A stretch of DNA of 46,411 nucleotides, taken from positions 64,001 to 110,411 of the forward strand of contig NW_026971650.1 of assembly GCF_963678635.1 (NCBI RefSeq), given 5' to 3'. Origin of the DNA: Symsagittifera roscoffensis (taxonomy: Eukaryota; Xenacoelomorpha; Acoela; Convolutidae). This document shows, one piece after another, positions 11,271-24,800 of the stretch. A program made the translations under genes and the position numbers. The stretch's first letter is position 1; each line of letters starts with the position of its first letter. The notes beneath the pieces were generated by a model, which had not been told where the DNA came from, made no database searches, and saw only the letters and a list, made by a program, of their open reading frames with translations.

Positions 11271-13939
11271 CACATCATTCGACTCGACAATTTTGAAGAT
11301 ATATTCCTCTCTTCCATGTTGTATGTTCTCAGAAACGTCAACATCCCAATCATCCTCCTTTTTCCAATAACAGATAGTTCAAGGATATACAAATTTTTAA
11401 TATTAAAATTAACACGACAAAATCTTGAAGAATGAAAATGAAGCTTAACTAACATTAGACTCAATTATTAGAGTTCGAAAACACACTTGTATAGTTCGTA
11501 TTTGCATACAAACTTCTATCACCACGATGAAATTTACCCCAATTGCTAATATTCAGGGAATTATTAATTAATTAATTAGATTTTCAAAGCAAGTGACAGC
11601 AAATTTGTGCTCGAGGTGTTTTTTTCTCTAGATTATTTTTGACATTTTAACTCGCTTTATATTTTTATCAATGTCTCGGGCTCAAATTTAAAAAAGTATT
11701 TGTTAATTTTTTAATCTTTTTTGTGAAATTTTGGGCTTTTACATCAGCCAAATTGGAGCAATTAACGCGCAATACCTTTCATTCTATAACGCGTAAGCAG
11801 CCAGATAATTGGGACTAGATCGAGTTTGAATTAAAGCAAGCTATTTGTTTTAATATTAATTTTCTCTACCGAAATTATCTTTTTGTTTTTATAAAGCATG
11901 TGGAAGATGAGTTTCAGGAAAATGTTTATAGATTGCTTAAATTGAGAACTATTCCACAGAAGATAAAAGGCATTCCGATTAAACAAGGGTTTGCCCTGAT
12001 ATGAGCAAACTTGTTCCAATATCAATAACGGTTGTGGTATAGAGTACAAAGTTTTGATAGAACTGCATTACTAGGCCAAACTGTGTATTATGTGAAATTT
12101 TAGAGGATTCCGCAACAGGATGAAAACAGATTTGTTGCTGAATTCGCAACATTGCTTTTTTTCTTCCTCGTTCTATCGGATTCCACAAACAAATAGCTAA
12201 ATTATTGCATCACTCAAAATCGCTCTAACAACAGCCGAATCCAGAACAAATTGTGGAACTAACAAACACATAGTGATATATGTGTACGTACAGTTACGTT
12301 GTTTTCGAAACCGTAACTGTAAGTTAAATCCGCACAATTTAAGCCAAATCCGCAAATTGTTAATATATTCTATAAAATGTAAGCAGATCTGCAAGTTGTA
12401 ATCAAAATCCACATACTTTTTGCTGAACTCAAAACAACTGGCTATATTAGCTCATTAGGGAATCAGAGACAAAACTGATGTGCCGACAAAATTTATGTTA
12501 AAAGTATTTGTGCACGAAAACCACAGAAATTTTGTAAATGGAACTCGATTAGATTATGTAACAAATTTAAAGTCTTGTTGCCGGATTCCAGTGATCTACA
12601 GACACCAATCTGTGCGCCTATCCAGTGTACAGATTGGCTTCGTAAGGTACAATTTGTCAAAAAAATTCTCATATTACTGTAATGAAATTATAATATTTAA
12701 TGACATGCATATGCCCCAGAACAAAAAATGAGTAAAAGAGACTATACTGCATAAAGCCAAATGTGAAAAATATGTATCAAAATTACGTCTAAAAATTAAT
12801 TTTTCCAAAAAGATATGCAAAATGAAAACAATTTGAAAGGCGATGAATAAAAATTGAATAGCTAATAAAGAGTTTGACAAAATTGTTGACGAGAACGCTA
12901 TTTATTGGAATTTAGTTTTCTTTTTGTTTAGAAATAATCATGCGACTCTTTTCAGTTTATTGATGAATGAGAAACGGAAAAACAAATATTTAAAAAAAGA
13001 GAAACGGAATTGAAATCAGTTCACGTCATTTTCTATAAAATTTTTAAAAGTAACATGCCTAAAAATTTGTGACATTTGATTTGTTTTTAAGTTAAAAACC
13101 CTTCCAACACCATAATTTGTTCACTTATAAAGGTACAAAGGAAGCCAAAAGTTGGTTTCGATTTCAACTTTCAAAATTGGATTTCAAATATTTTTTGTTT
13201 TTCTCGCTGAGTTAGTTTAATCTAGTTTTCTCATTATTTTTTTCATTTCAAGCAAAATTATTCAGACGTAAAAATTTTTTGAAATTGAAAAAAAAATGTG
13301 AAAAAATTAGCACAAACGGCCAAGGCTTACCATAGAAACAGTTTCTATCGGTTTTTCAAGTTATAGTTGTGACTTTTTCAATAAGTTTAATACTACCGCG
13401 CAGCTTGTACAGAAACAGTAGTAAATATAAGCTCGGGGTAATTTTTCCTAATTCAAATTAGATTCCAAATGAACCTTGGGTGAGTGAGAGGGTTGCTATC
13501 TGGATCTTTGTGTTACCAGCTGGGGCTCGCAGACCTTAATCTTATCCTGGCTCTACGTTCGTTCTGAAAACAAACTAATAGTGAAAAACCTATAGGCTGT
13601 AAATGTACACAATTTATAAATGCCTGGCAATTTCTCACCTTAACAATAAAATCGTTCCAACTGATTTGAGGCAGCTAATTTGTTGTTTTAATTCTGGATA
13701 GAACTCAAACTTTTACAATTACCATTGTTTTTATCCGCCCAAAACTGATAGTTGGTAATTTTTTTATACTGCAAAACTACTGAAGACCACAATTAACCAA
13801 AAGCTACATGAGATCAAAGGAGTTAAAGGACAGTCGAAAAATTTAAAGCTTTTTTGAATATTTTCTAATGAATTAATTGGAGTTCTTATTTTTTGGCTTT
13901 TTGATTTACAGTTTTTTTATTTGGTTTTTGTATTTACAG

Positions 13940-14790
13940 GTTGAGCAGAGAGTATCTTTTGCTGGACAGATAAGTTGCTGTCATTTGAAGAAAAACCATC
14001 GAGGCATTTTTACATGGGATCCCTTCCTCTGTGTTCAAATTGGGTTTCCTTTCGACATTAAAATGTCTGTTCTGTTACCTTTCTTGTGTAGAGGTATTCC
14101 AGAAGAGTTGGAATTGTATGTCATCTTCAAGTGATAATTGTTTCCCTTCTCGTCGATCATAGTTACGTTTAATGCTTCCCATTAGAGTATTTTTCAGTTA
14201 TGAGTTTTTGCTGAATCTCGTAGTTCTTCATCTTATTGATTTCTCTGATCCACTCGTCTTCTCCGCTGGATTTATCGCAATTTTTGCAATTCATTAAATG
14301 TGCCTCTAACTTCTCTAACTTCTCTAATTCGGAAGTGTTCAAAAGCGACCACTGGAAAGTTCAAAAAATCTGCAAGCAAAATTCTTAACATTTTCTTCTG
14401 GTTCCGAGGGGAAAATACAGAATCGTTCTGAGCTTTTTGTTAGCCTTTTCGGGACGTATTTCGTAGATTTTTTTGTTTTGCTTTCAGTGAGGATGGTTTT
14501 TGGTTAATAAAACGCCTCTGATCAGCCAGCGAGACTTCCTGTCAATCTTGCTTCTTGTTGACTATCTGTTTCAACTCCCTCTGGGCTGTTCCTAATGATT
14601 AGCGAAGTTGCAGGACTTCAATGCACTGGTATCGATAATTTTTTGGCTATGATTGCCAATTGAAATAAATCGCTCCAGTCTTTTCGCGGATTTTATCATG
14701 GTTTTCATAAAAACTTGCAATTCAACTCAAGCTCGTTTTTTTTTCGCTAGACTGCACTATGTTAAATAAATTGATTTGATCCTTGCACTA
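13940..14790 (-). pseudogene. Decayed protein-coding segment, family unknown
   Basis: Read on the minus strand from about 14730 downward, a single frame gives a protein-like sequence interrupted by several stops. It includes HDKIREKTGAIYFNWQ, SLGTAQRELKQIVNKKQ and QEVSLADQRRFINQKPSSL. After a frame change, CKNCDKSSGEDEWIREINKM and then EALNVTMIDEKGNNYHLKM follow. Composition is polar and helical, with a CxxC pair. Multiple frameshifts and stops indicate a dead gene or element. I do not recognise the family; a transposon-derived protein is possible. An acceptor-like TTTCCAG near 14360 also allows an exon reading of part of it. Confidence 0.35.
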
Positions 14791-15102
14791 AAGTACTTAA
14801 AATGAGAATAAGATAAGATGTTTAATTAATTGATTTAGTTTTCAGTTAAATTATCAGATAAAAAGCATCAAAGCTCTCGAAAGGAGTGGTTGGCTTTAAA
14901 CAATTTCAGGAGAGACCTGTTAAATAAGTATAAAAGACATAAAATTACTCACAACATTGCCCTTTAACTTGACTTCGAAATAGTTTGAAATTAAATTGAG
15001 GCTTATTATTTGTTCTTACGGTGAACACTTTCGAAGAAATTGATGCAATGGTTGCTCGCAAAATAAACGCCAACAAAAATTGCTAGCAGAAAGTAAAGTC
15101 AT

Positions 15103-15203
15103 AAAGTAGATGTATCAGAAGCCAATCAAATCCGAGAAAAGAAATTGTTTAGTACGCTTGTCTTCTCATCTCGATTTTGATTGGCTTACAACTTGTCTAC
15201 TTT
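15103..15203. repeat. Imperfect hairpin, ~40-bp arms
   Basis: AAGTAGATGTATCAGAAGCC with AATCAAATCCGAG pairs with the reverse complement of CTCGATTTTGATTGGCTT and GTCTACTT. The loop is short. It could be a tiny MITE remnant or a structured 3' element, being about 680 bp downstream of the ART-like gene stop. Confidence 0.5.
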
Positions 15204-15329
15204 GCGACATGTCTACTCTTTGACCGCACTCCTGATGCAATCTATGTGTTTGGTGTGGTTGTTGATACCTTTATAAACGCTATCTACATCACATTATGAA
15301 TATAAAAGTATTTCATAGACTTTGAAGAG

Positions 15330-15375
15330 CAGCCATATCGTTCAGGGTTTTGCCGTGAAAAGAGCAGTCTAGCTC
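15330..15375 (-). repeat. Copy of the dispersed GACTGCTC...AGGGC repeat
   Basis: GTTCAGGGTTTTGCCGTGAA followed by AAGAGCAGTCT is the reverse complement of sequences near 18209-18232, 19193-19225 and 22948-22985. It is the fragment of the repeat that hosts element A. Confidence 0.5.
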
Positions 15376-15885
15376 TTTTTAATTTCATTCCGTTTCATTT
15401 TTTTTTCTAAAACTTTTGTGTGCCCTTTACAGCAGGAATACGATTGAAAACTTACATACAACGCTAATAAGGATGATTGGAATAGCTACTGAACGAGTGG
15501 TTCGGTTCGTTCATATTTAGAGTTCAGTCGTAATAATCGATCTGCTCTACCTGCGGCGCATCAACTGTGATCGACGCTTGTACAGCTCTGTTGGAAACAT
15601 ATACCGAGCCTGGGTGACTCTGTTTTCCGCAGGGTTGATATTTACTTAAATGCAGGGTTGATATTTATGAATTAAAGCGAACACTGAGCGTTTGGTTATG
15701 ATCTTTTTTCTCAATACATAAATCAACCATATGAAGCATTACCTTACAAAAAAAACTAAAATTAAAATTTCGAATGTCTGTTGCAATCTATCAGTGAACC
15801 ACTTTTTGATAAACATTCTGATAAATCCAATTTAAAATTAATCTTAATAACGCAGTTCTGAAGCTACTAAAAACTAATTACTAAT

Positions 15886-18800
15886 TTATTCAGTTTGAGT
15901 TTGGTTACACTTTTTGGCACAGCATGGCTCAACAGCAGGCGCATACTTGAGACACAATCCGTATGGTCTCACAAACTGGGCATCTTGGACAATTCTGTAG
16001 TCTGTTTTGTCCTTCGGTATCCTTAGCTCATCTGGCTTCATTCGTACCTGTGAAAACAAAAATAACAATTTTTGACGATTCCGCCGATCTTTTGTTTCGA
16101 TTTGAATGTAACATTATGGTTCAATACTTTGGTGCGATTGAATTACTTCACGTTTTTGGTTACTGGCATGACCGGTCCGAAAAACTTTGGCGCGCCAACA
16201 TTGAGTCGCTATGAATATAAGGGTTACCTTTAGTTTATGAAAAATTGGGTTAGAAAAAGTCACTTTTTCAAAAAAAATCAGGGTGCAGCCTTAAGTTTTT
16301 CGACTGCATAGTAGCGTCGATGAAAAGACTTTTGGCAAAAAAAACTTTGTTGAAAAAACATGAACAAATTTGAATGAAAAAAATTCAGTGTTCATATTTC
16401 TTAATTTCATCACCCCACACGCTATGTTGATTTCAAAGAGGTATATGTTGTATCTGGGGTAACGTATATACAAGACCATTTTAGAAGAAATAGTCGCGGA
16501 TAAAATTACGATCCTTGGATATCAATATTTTGCCTTATATTTTTGAGTTTTAAACAATTCGATCTTATCAGTATCAAACATTCAACGAAAGTTTTTCTGG
16601 AGAAAAAATCTGCTCGCAAACATTCCGTCACTTATTTCTTCGGAAGTCGGAACAAAAAATCTATATTTACAAATACCTAAGTCCGCAATATCCTGAAACA
16701 TGTAATATACTGATTTACTTGGAGAACGCAGGTTTTATTGTCCGATTTGAAGTTTGAAAATCTCTCTGCGATTTCAATTTGAGACCCGAAATAAATTCCT
16801 TTTCCACACAATTTGCCTCTATTGTTGCTTTTCTCATTGATATCCTCTGAGTATTGGTAGTGCTGCCTTTTGCCTTCTTTGAAGATTCTGGTTTGTGCTA
16901 TTAACTCGGTTCCTTTTTGGTCACTTCCGTGGAATCCAACAGCCCATTCGTTTGGGTTCCCATTCATTGCAAGCCAGTCGTTGTTCCCATCATACCTATA
17001 TGAGTGGATACCAATAAAACGCTTTATGCACTCTCGGTGGTAGCGAACAGAAATCGAGGAGTTATCAAAGAACGGGCAAAACACATTAAAAAAACTACAT
17101 TAGCTTGCATCGACCAATGCCATAATCGTAATGTATATTACAATTCAATTCTTTATTTGGACTTAGTTTGATTTTACTACTGTTTTGATTGAAATCTACA
17201 AATTGCTCTGACCAAATTTAGTCTAAATAAAAGACTGAATTGTATAAAATTTACTGATAGTACTGAAATACTGATCAAACCCTAAAACAGTAAAAATTTT
17301 GCAAAAAATAGTATCTCAAAAAGGTCTTTTAATCATCGTTTTTTTTCATGAAGTTTACAATGTAGAACCTAAATGCCGTGCATGCTCATTTTACTCAAAA
17401 TTTGTATTCCTATTGGATTGCAATGCTTAAGCGGGGGTGTTCAACAGTGCCGAAGTACAACAGTGCCGAAAAAGGCGGGAAAATTTCAGAATAATTTACA
17501 CACATTTTCTTAAGAGCGAGAAATTACTGGCGCTAATTATCAAAGAAAATCACTCCAATTTTGGCGCCAATATGTCTGCAGCTGCAAACTAAACAATAAT
17601 TTTGGCGCCAAAACGTCTAAATTGCAAATTTTCTCGCTCAAAATCTTAAAATTTTACTTAAGATTGTAAACGATCGCTGTTTAATTTTTGATAGCCGCAC
17701 TTAATATGTTGAAATTTATTCAAATTTTTGGCACTGTTGAACAAAGTTTTCATTTTCGGCACTGTTGAACAAAGTTTTCATTTTCGACACTGTTGTACTT
17801 CGGCACTGTTGTACTGCCCCGCTTAAGCTCGTGGTACATAATAACTGTAAAATACGCTAAAAAAGAACTGTCATCGAACTATTTTGAAGCTGTTTATTGC
17901 TCATTAAAAGTTTTAAGCAGTGTGCTTTTTATCTTGATTGTTTGTTTAACCGCAAAAAAATTTTGAAAGGAAAACTAGGAAGTTTAGATAGACCAAGTTA
18001 ACATCTTCCCTAGATAGACCATGTTAACATCTTCCACCCAATTTTGATTTAAATTTGCTGAGAGCTGCTAGGCACAACTGAGAGCTGCTAGGCAACACTA
18101 GGCACAAAAAGAATACAAGTTTGCGGGAAAACAAGATATTTTGGCAAGCAACAAATTGACTGCTTACATATTAGCAGGATAGAATATTTGGGTGCCGGAA
18201 ATCAAACCGACATGTGAAACAAGACTGCTCGTATAACAGGGCAACATGTGAAACAAGACTGCTCGCCCGGGTTGACCTCCATAGACCAAAAATGCTAATC
18301 ATACAATTCCATAAACTAAGTCTATGAAAAAACACTAATCATACAAATTTCATACATTTTGCTAAAATGGTGTCATTGAACTTTTCTCTTGTTTTGGCAT
18401 AAATTTTGGTGTATCGTACTAAATAAAAAAGAAAAATTTTTTGTCAAAAAAAATGCTAATCATACAATTTCCATATATGGAAATTGTATGACTAGCATTT
18501 TTTTGATGGCGACAACAAAAATTTTTGAGGCGACAACAAGTATTTTTGAAATTGCCCCCAAAAATTTTTTTGTGTTTTTTTTCAACCGCAAAATGATTTT
18601 CGTACTCAAACAAACCTTTTCTGAAAAAAAAAACTTTTGTGTGTATAACGTAGTCCTGGATATACTAATATTGGATTTTTTTCCATTTCTCTTGATAACA
18701 TTTTTCAAAATCGCTTAAGACTCCTCTTTTTTTTGAATGGCATGTTTTTGTATGCCTTGATCAATGTCTGCTAATTTGAAAATTCAAATTTGAGAAATAA

Positions 18801-21800
18801 TCATCTTTGAAAATTTTTGCCAAAATTGAAAAATTTGATACTTTCGTTATATTATTTGCGTGAGACAGAATTAAGGAATTGCAGGCTGTTTCCAAAGCGT
18901 TTTTAATGCGTGACGGCCAAACCTTTGGTTACTACGTTTGAATAACCAAGATTTATGTCATTTGTGTTCGGTTACGAACACAACCAATAAATTTTGATAA
19001 ATTATAATGTAAAAAGTCAAACTTTTTGGTTTATGGAAAAATGCTAGTCATACAATTTCCATATATGGAAAAATACTAATCGTAGACTTTTCATGCAATT
19101 TTCTGTACATATGGAATTGCATGAAAAGTGTATGACTAGCATTTTCCCATTTATGGAAATTGTATGACTAGCATTTTTGGTCATTCCGGGCGTATAACAG
19201 AACAAAACCCTGAATGTTCCGACTGTCCCTTAATTCATATCGAATAATTGTTGGGAAAAGAAAATATTGATAACCTATAATTTTTGGACAATATCAAAGT
19301 GCGAAATGTTTAGTCCTACAAAAACAATACGACCAATCTGATTACCCGTGTTGACCTCCATACACCGAAAATGCTTAACATACAATTCCATACATCATGT
19401 GTGGGAGAAATTGCTTGTCATACAATTTTCATACAATTTCGAAAAATGGGTGAAAAAATATATAAACTAATTTCTGCGGCTGTTTGATTCTAATCAAACA
19501 ATCTGGTGATAAAAATCAGAGGTTTCCGTTTTATGAAAAAAATACTTATCATACAATTCCCATTTATGGAAATTGTATGACTAGCGTTTTTTTAATGGCG
19601 ACACAAGGAATTTTTTTTTGCCCCAAACTTTTTTTGTTTTTTTTTTCAACCGCAAATTGAATTTTTTGTGTGCATAACATAGTCCTGGGTACAGTTATGT
19701 TGGGATTTTTTTTTCCTTTTCGCTTTCGAACTTTTCTCAAAAACGCTGAAAAATCCTATTTCGTTGTATGGCGTGTTTATGTATGCCTCGATTAATGTCA
19801 GATAAATTAAAAATTCAAATTTTTAAAATAATCATCGTTGAAAAATTTCGCCAAGTTTTAAAAGTTTGTTATTTTTGTTATATCACTTGTTATTTTTGTA
19901 ATATCACTTGTGAAAGACAACTTGAAGACAATTCAGGTCGTTTTCTATGCATTGTAAATGCATGAGACCCTCCAAACTTTAGTGCTCTGAGTAAACCAAG
20001 GTCTTTGTCACTTGTGTTTGGTTACAAACACAACCAAAATTTTTCAAAAATTAAATTTAGAAACAAAAAATCATTTTTTTGGTTTATGGAAAAATACCTA
20101 TCATACAATTTTCATATATGGAAAAATGCTTTCCATAGAGTTTTCATACAATTTTCTGTAAGTATGGATTTGTATGAAATTGTATGACAAGAAGTTTCTC
20201 ATATATGGAAGTTGTATGATAAGAAGTTTTGGTCAACCCAGGTAGTTAGCCTCAATTCAATTTGGAACGATTTTGTTGTGCGGGATAGTTCGCCACGCGT
20301 AAGTAATTCGCGTTACGCTCTTAGCAATATGAATAAACTCTTCAAAGCGCGGATAATTTAGTCCAGAACATGGCCAATTTAGTAATTTTCAAACCGCCAG
20401 AACTTTTCAAAAAAAGATTGAAGGTAAATTATCTTTTTCAATTTGAACTTAGGAAGTTGATATCTTCATATCATTGAAGTGGTTTTTCACGTGTTAAACT
20501 ATCTGATGCCATTCCTAAGTACTGAATTATTAAGAATAAACTTTATTATGAACTATTTTTGCCTAAAGTTTAAAAATTAACTTTTTAGAGATGAAAAATT
20601 AGGGCGTTCTGAGGTGCTTGTTTAGTATAAATTTCGGCCTGTTATTCTAGTCCCAGAATTTTTGATACTTTAATTTTCACTTAAATAACAATGAAGTTCA
20701 CTGTCTAGATCAGATGTGTCTGCTGTGAATCACCAACATTTTTAACACACCGATAATAATGAAAATGTAAACATTCTATTCTGTTTTTAATTTATAAAAC
20801 AGACGATTTCATTATGAACACATATTCTTATCATTGGAAATAATTGCCTGTAATGGAAATGAAAAAAAAAAATTAAGATATAATCTCATTTTTTTTTACC
20901 TGTCCATACATTTCAATCCAACCCGAATCCAGCCAGAATTCGGTTGAAAATAGTGCATGCCTCCACGCCATAGCTGCTGACCGGATTTGTGCTTGAATTT
21001 AATGTCTCCTCTTGAGTCAAAGTCGTCTGCAGTTAGCGAGATGACGCATAACTTCCGTTTTTCTGATTCTATTGAACCAACTAAAATGGTGGGACAAAAA
21101 CAGCTGCGCTCAACAAAATAAATCAGTCTGAAATGTGGGGAAATGGAGTGCGCTTAGACATGCTTCAAAGTCTTTCATAGATCCACTGCGAATCGCAGAA
21201 AGAGTAGCTTTATTACAATCAAATAACTCAGAACAGCTTTTTCACTAAGACAAACTGGTTAACAACTGAATATTATAAATTAGTGAAGCAACAGAGTTAA
21301 GGTTTTATGGCAACATTTTTTCGACAAAACTTCAGCATTTAAAATGTTTGGCGATCCGAAGTACGCATTTGCTTGCTGCCACGAGCGAAATTAAGCACTT
21401 CAAGGCTTTCGCGACTCTTCAGCCATCGGCACATTTTTTTTGAATTCAGCGACCTGTGAACTTTTTTGCTTGAATTTTTCTTTGTGTTTTTTGGTCCACC
21501 AAAGTCATGTTTTTGGCTAAATAGGCAGCAGGCAAGGTAGCATAAAAACCTGATTTAAATCCGATTTGTATTATTTTTCCTTTATTTTTTTGACTTTTAA
21601 TGAAAACTTTTTTGTTTTCCATAGAATCAATTAAGTCACTATTTTACAGATGATTTGCAGTTTGAATAATATTACGTGTATTTTGTGTGCAGCAATGGAA
21701 TGAAGTAAGTTATCACATACAGTTTCTACTTGTTTAATCAAAACTTTCGCCTAAATTTAACTCTTTTGTTTTCGCTTAATATAGATTGCGCCTAAAATAG

Positions 21801-24800
21801 CCTCCACCTGCAGAAAGTAAGTATATTTGTTGAACACTATATTTGTTTACCGCGGCAGGATGACGCAAAAAACTTGCGCAGTTGATTTTTTTGGTTTTTA
21901 TTCTTTGATTAAAATCGGATTTAAATCATTGATTTAAATCAGGTTGATTTTAATCATGCAACCCTGCAGAATTTCCCATTATTAAATAAAATACTTTCAA
22001 TAAAAACTTTCTCGGGTTACTTTTTTCATTCTTTAAGATTTAATCAATCTTTTTATGTCTGAATGAATCCAAATGAATCTCACCTGGCCATTCCTGGGCA
22101 AAAGCAATTACTAAGTCCTGTAAATTGCTCTGTCGGCCTCCTTCTTTCTCAGTCAGAATAAACTCTCCGCCTAAAAATAAAAGACATACAATGGTGGGAC
22201 GTGGGATCAACATAAACTAATCGCCTTTATTTCAGCCAAGCAAAGGTGAGTCACCAGACTCCTTACAAGCCAATATCAATTTGCTGGCAATATTTTTCCT
22301 AATCAACGAATCTGAAGGCAGTTAATTAACCTTCCGTGCTTCTAGTGTGTGCTTCCGAGGCACAAGGACCAAGTGGAGGAGTCTTGGCTCAGACCATGAT
22401 TTCTTACCCTAGAGAAATATTTACGGATGTTCTCCAATGAAGAGAAATTGGCTAGCTATGTGCAGACTCTGCTAGTAATGTAAAACGTGGACCTAAACGA
22501 AACAAAATGTTGAAAAAATGAACCAAATAGATAATTGACTGATAATTAAAAAAAAAAGTTAATTAACCTTAAATTCCTCATGTTGTCCTGATGTTTTTGA
22601 ACATCATTTTAGTTGAAACTGCACGTATTTTGCGCATTTGGCTTTTTTGTTACTGGAGAGTACTTTTTACGAATTAGTTTGACCTGAAATGAAAAAGGTC
22701 TCAAAAATGAAACCTCGAAAAATCAACTTGCTGAGAATCTCACAACAGACTGCAATTCGTTTGCACCATTAAGGCTGTTAATGTCTAATTTTTCGAAAAT
22801 GTTTAGAAAGGCTAACAGACTAAAGCATCTTCAAAAAATTTGAAAAAAACCCACATACAAAACATTTGATTTTTTTTATCAAAGATACACAAAGAGAAAT
22901 GCTTCTATTGAAATATGCTGCTACATATGGAAATGCTCCCCGTGAAACCTGAACAAGACTGCTCTTATCAGGGCAAAGCCCTAAATGTTCAAACTGACCT
23001 TCAAAATTTTAATAAAATAAGAATTGACAAAACTATGATCTAGGCTGATCATATTAAAATTTAAGTGTTACACTTTGAGTAGTGTATGGAATCAATAAAA
23101 GCAATTAGCTCCTTCAATTCAGTTTGAAACGATTTTGTAGTGAGGGATAATGCATCACCCGTGTAATTTATAAAACGAGCAGTTTACACAGAATCGTGGT
23201 AGATTACTATAAAGCTATGCACGGTGCTAAGCAAATAAGGCGACGGCACATTAAGACGACAAGACATTTAGACGACAAAAAAGTTTTAGCATCCAAAAAA
23301 CTACAAATACGAGCAATTCCATCCCAATAAATTTTTACGGATTACAAACCACCTAAATGGAGAATTTTCGCCAAGTTATTTGTCATTCCATAATGGTTGA
23401 TACGTGTTTAACTGTTAAAATTTCCGTTTTGTATTTCTCAAAATTGCCCATGTTGACCAAAAGTCACTATCTTAGGACTTAATTTAATAAAAACCTTACA
23501 ACTTCCTACAAACTTAGGCTCCAATAATGTTACAAAATAGGAAATGTTTTATAAGAAAGTTGTAAGATAGTGACTTTTCTTAAAAAGTTGTAAGATAGGA
23601 TCTTTTCCTACAAAAATGTTTCAAGATTTTTTGTTCGTTTTTTAAAAGTTTCTTAAAACCGGCTTCAAAGTTGTCAGCTGTCGCATAGTACAATAACGGA
23701 AATTCGTAGCCTTAAATTATTGTTTCGCAACATGAGCTGGCCAAAAAACTCGCACGTTTCCTAGAACTAGTGATTTGCTGTTTACTAGAAGTTTTGTCGA
23801 GTTATATTTGAAACCCACATACAACACTTCAACACGTCCAAAGCTATTTAACATGATTCGTCAAGGATATATATTATTTTATGTCCAAACTAATTTTCAA
23901 CAGCTAATTTTGTATAACTAGGGGTTTTATTGAAAAATAAAATTTTTTGCTTCAGAATTTTTGATTTCACTTGCATACATTATTACGCTACCTGAAAACT
24001 TTTACTTCAATGTTCCTTGTGATTTTTTTTGAGTTCTGGGAAAAAGTTGCTATCTTAGAACTCTTCTTATCAGAAAGTTGTAAGATAGCGGAAAGTTCCT
24101 ACAAATCCTATGAGAAAAACTAAGATAGGGGAATTTTTTCTAAGATGGTCACGCGAGTGTAATTAAATCAATCATTTTGCGTTTTGTATTTCTCAAAAAT
24201 GTATTCCCGTGTTTACAAAAAATCGTTTCGCGTAGTCAATTTTTCAGAAATGTACTTTTTCTTCTAAAAGTTCAATCAGAAATGGTTGTCGCCTTAACGG
24301 CTGTCGCTTTATTTACGGGTCACTGGTGTGTACATCGGGCTGGGCCCATGCAGATCAAGAATTCGATGCCCTGAGGAACCAGAGTTTTGTAAAATTGGTC
24401 TGAATAAAAAAACACGCCTTTTTGTTTTTACCAGGACTATCAGCCCAATTTTTTTCTCGTAATATCAATAACTGATTCAATTTGGCTTGCACATTTATTC
24501 AAATGATAGGAAAGATTATAAAAAATTGTGCAGCGCGGAAGAAAATCACTTTAGAAATGCCAACTTCTTTCAAAACTATGTTGATACTTCAACTGGGGTA
24601 CATACAAATGGAGCGAAAAGATAGAGGTTGCGATTAAAATCTAATATCAAGAAAATCAAGAGCTCACAATTTGAAATAGTAGGGTTGTATCTTAAATTAT
24701 TATTAAAAACTATCTTATCTAAATTATGTGGAGAGAGCATAAAAAAAACAATTTTCTGTATGCATTCAAAAAATTCTCACAAATGTTTTTTCACTTATCA

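Larger units (their letters stand above)
9837..13939. other. AT-rich intergenic stretch without a supportable gene
   Basis: No frame here shows a recognisable domain, consistent splice signals or a conserved partner elsewhere in the window. The named content is a C-run/CA microsatellite and a degenerate short-repeat field, listed separately. A ~35-bp sequence around 10090-10125 (ACTTTCATAGATCC...GCGATTCGC) recurs near 21170-21205. Confidence 0.6.

Noticed and set aside
18389-18718. Overlapping frames on both strands within element A
   Set aside because: Produced by the palindromic interior; not kept in element B.
18266-20242. CRISPR-like regular repeats
   Set aside because: Repeat spacing is irregular, units are inverted rather than direct, and the setting is a eukaryotic intron.
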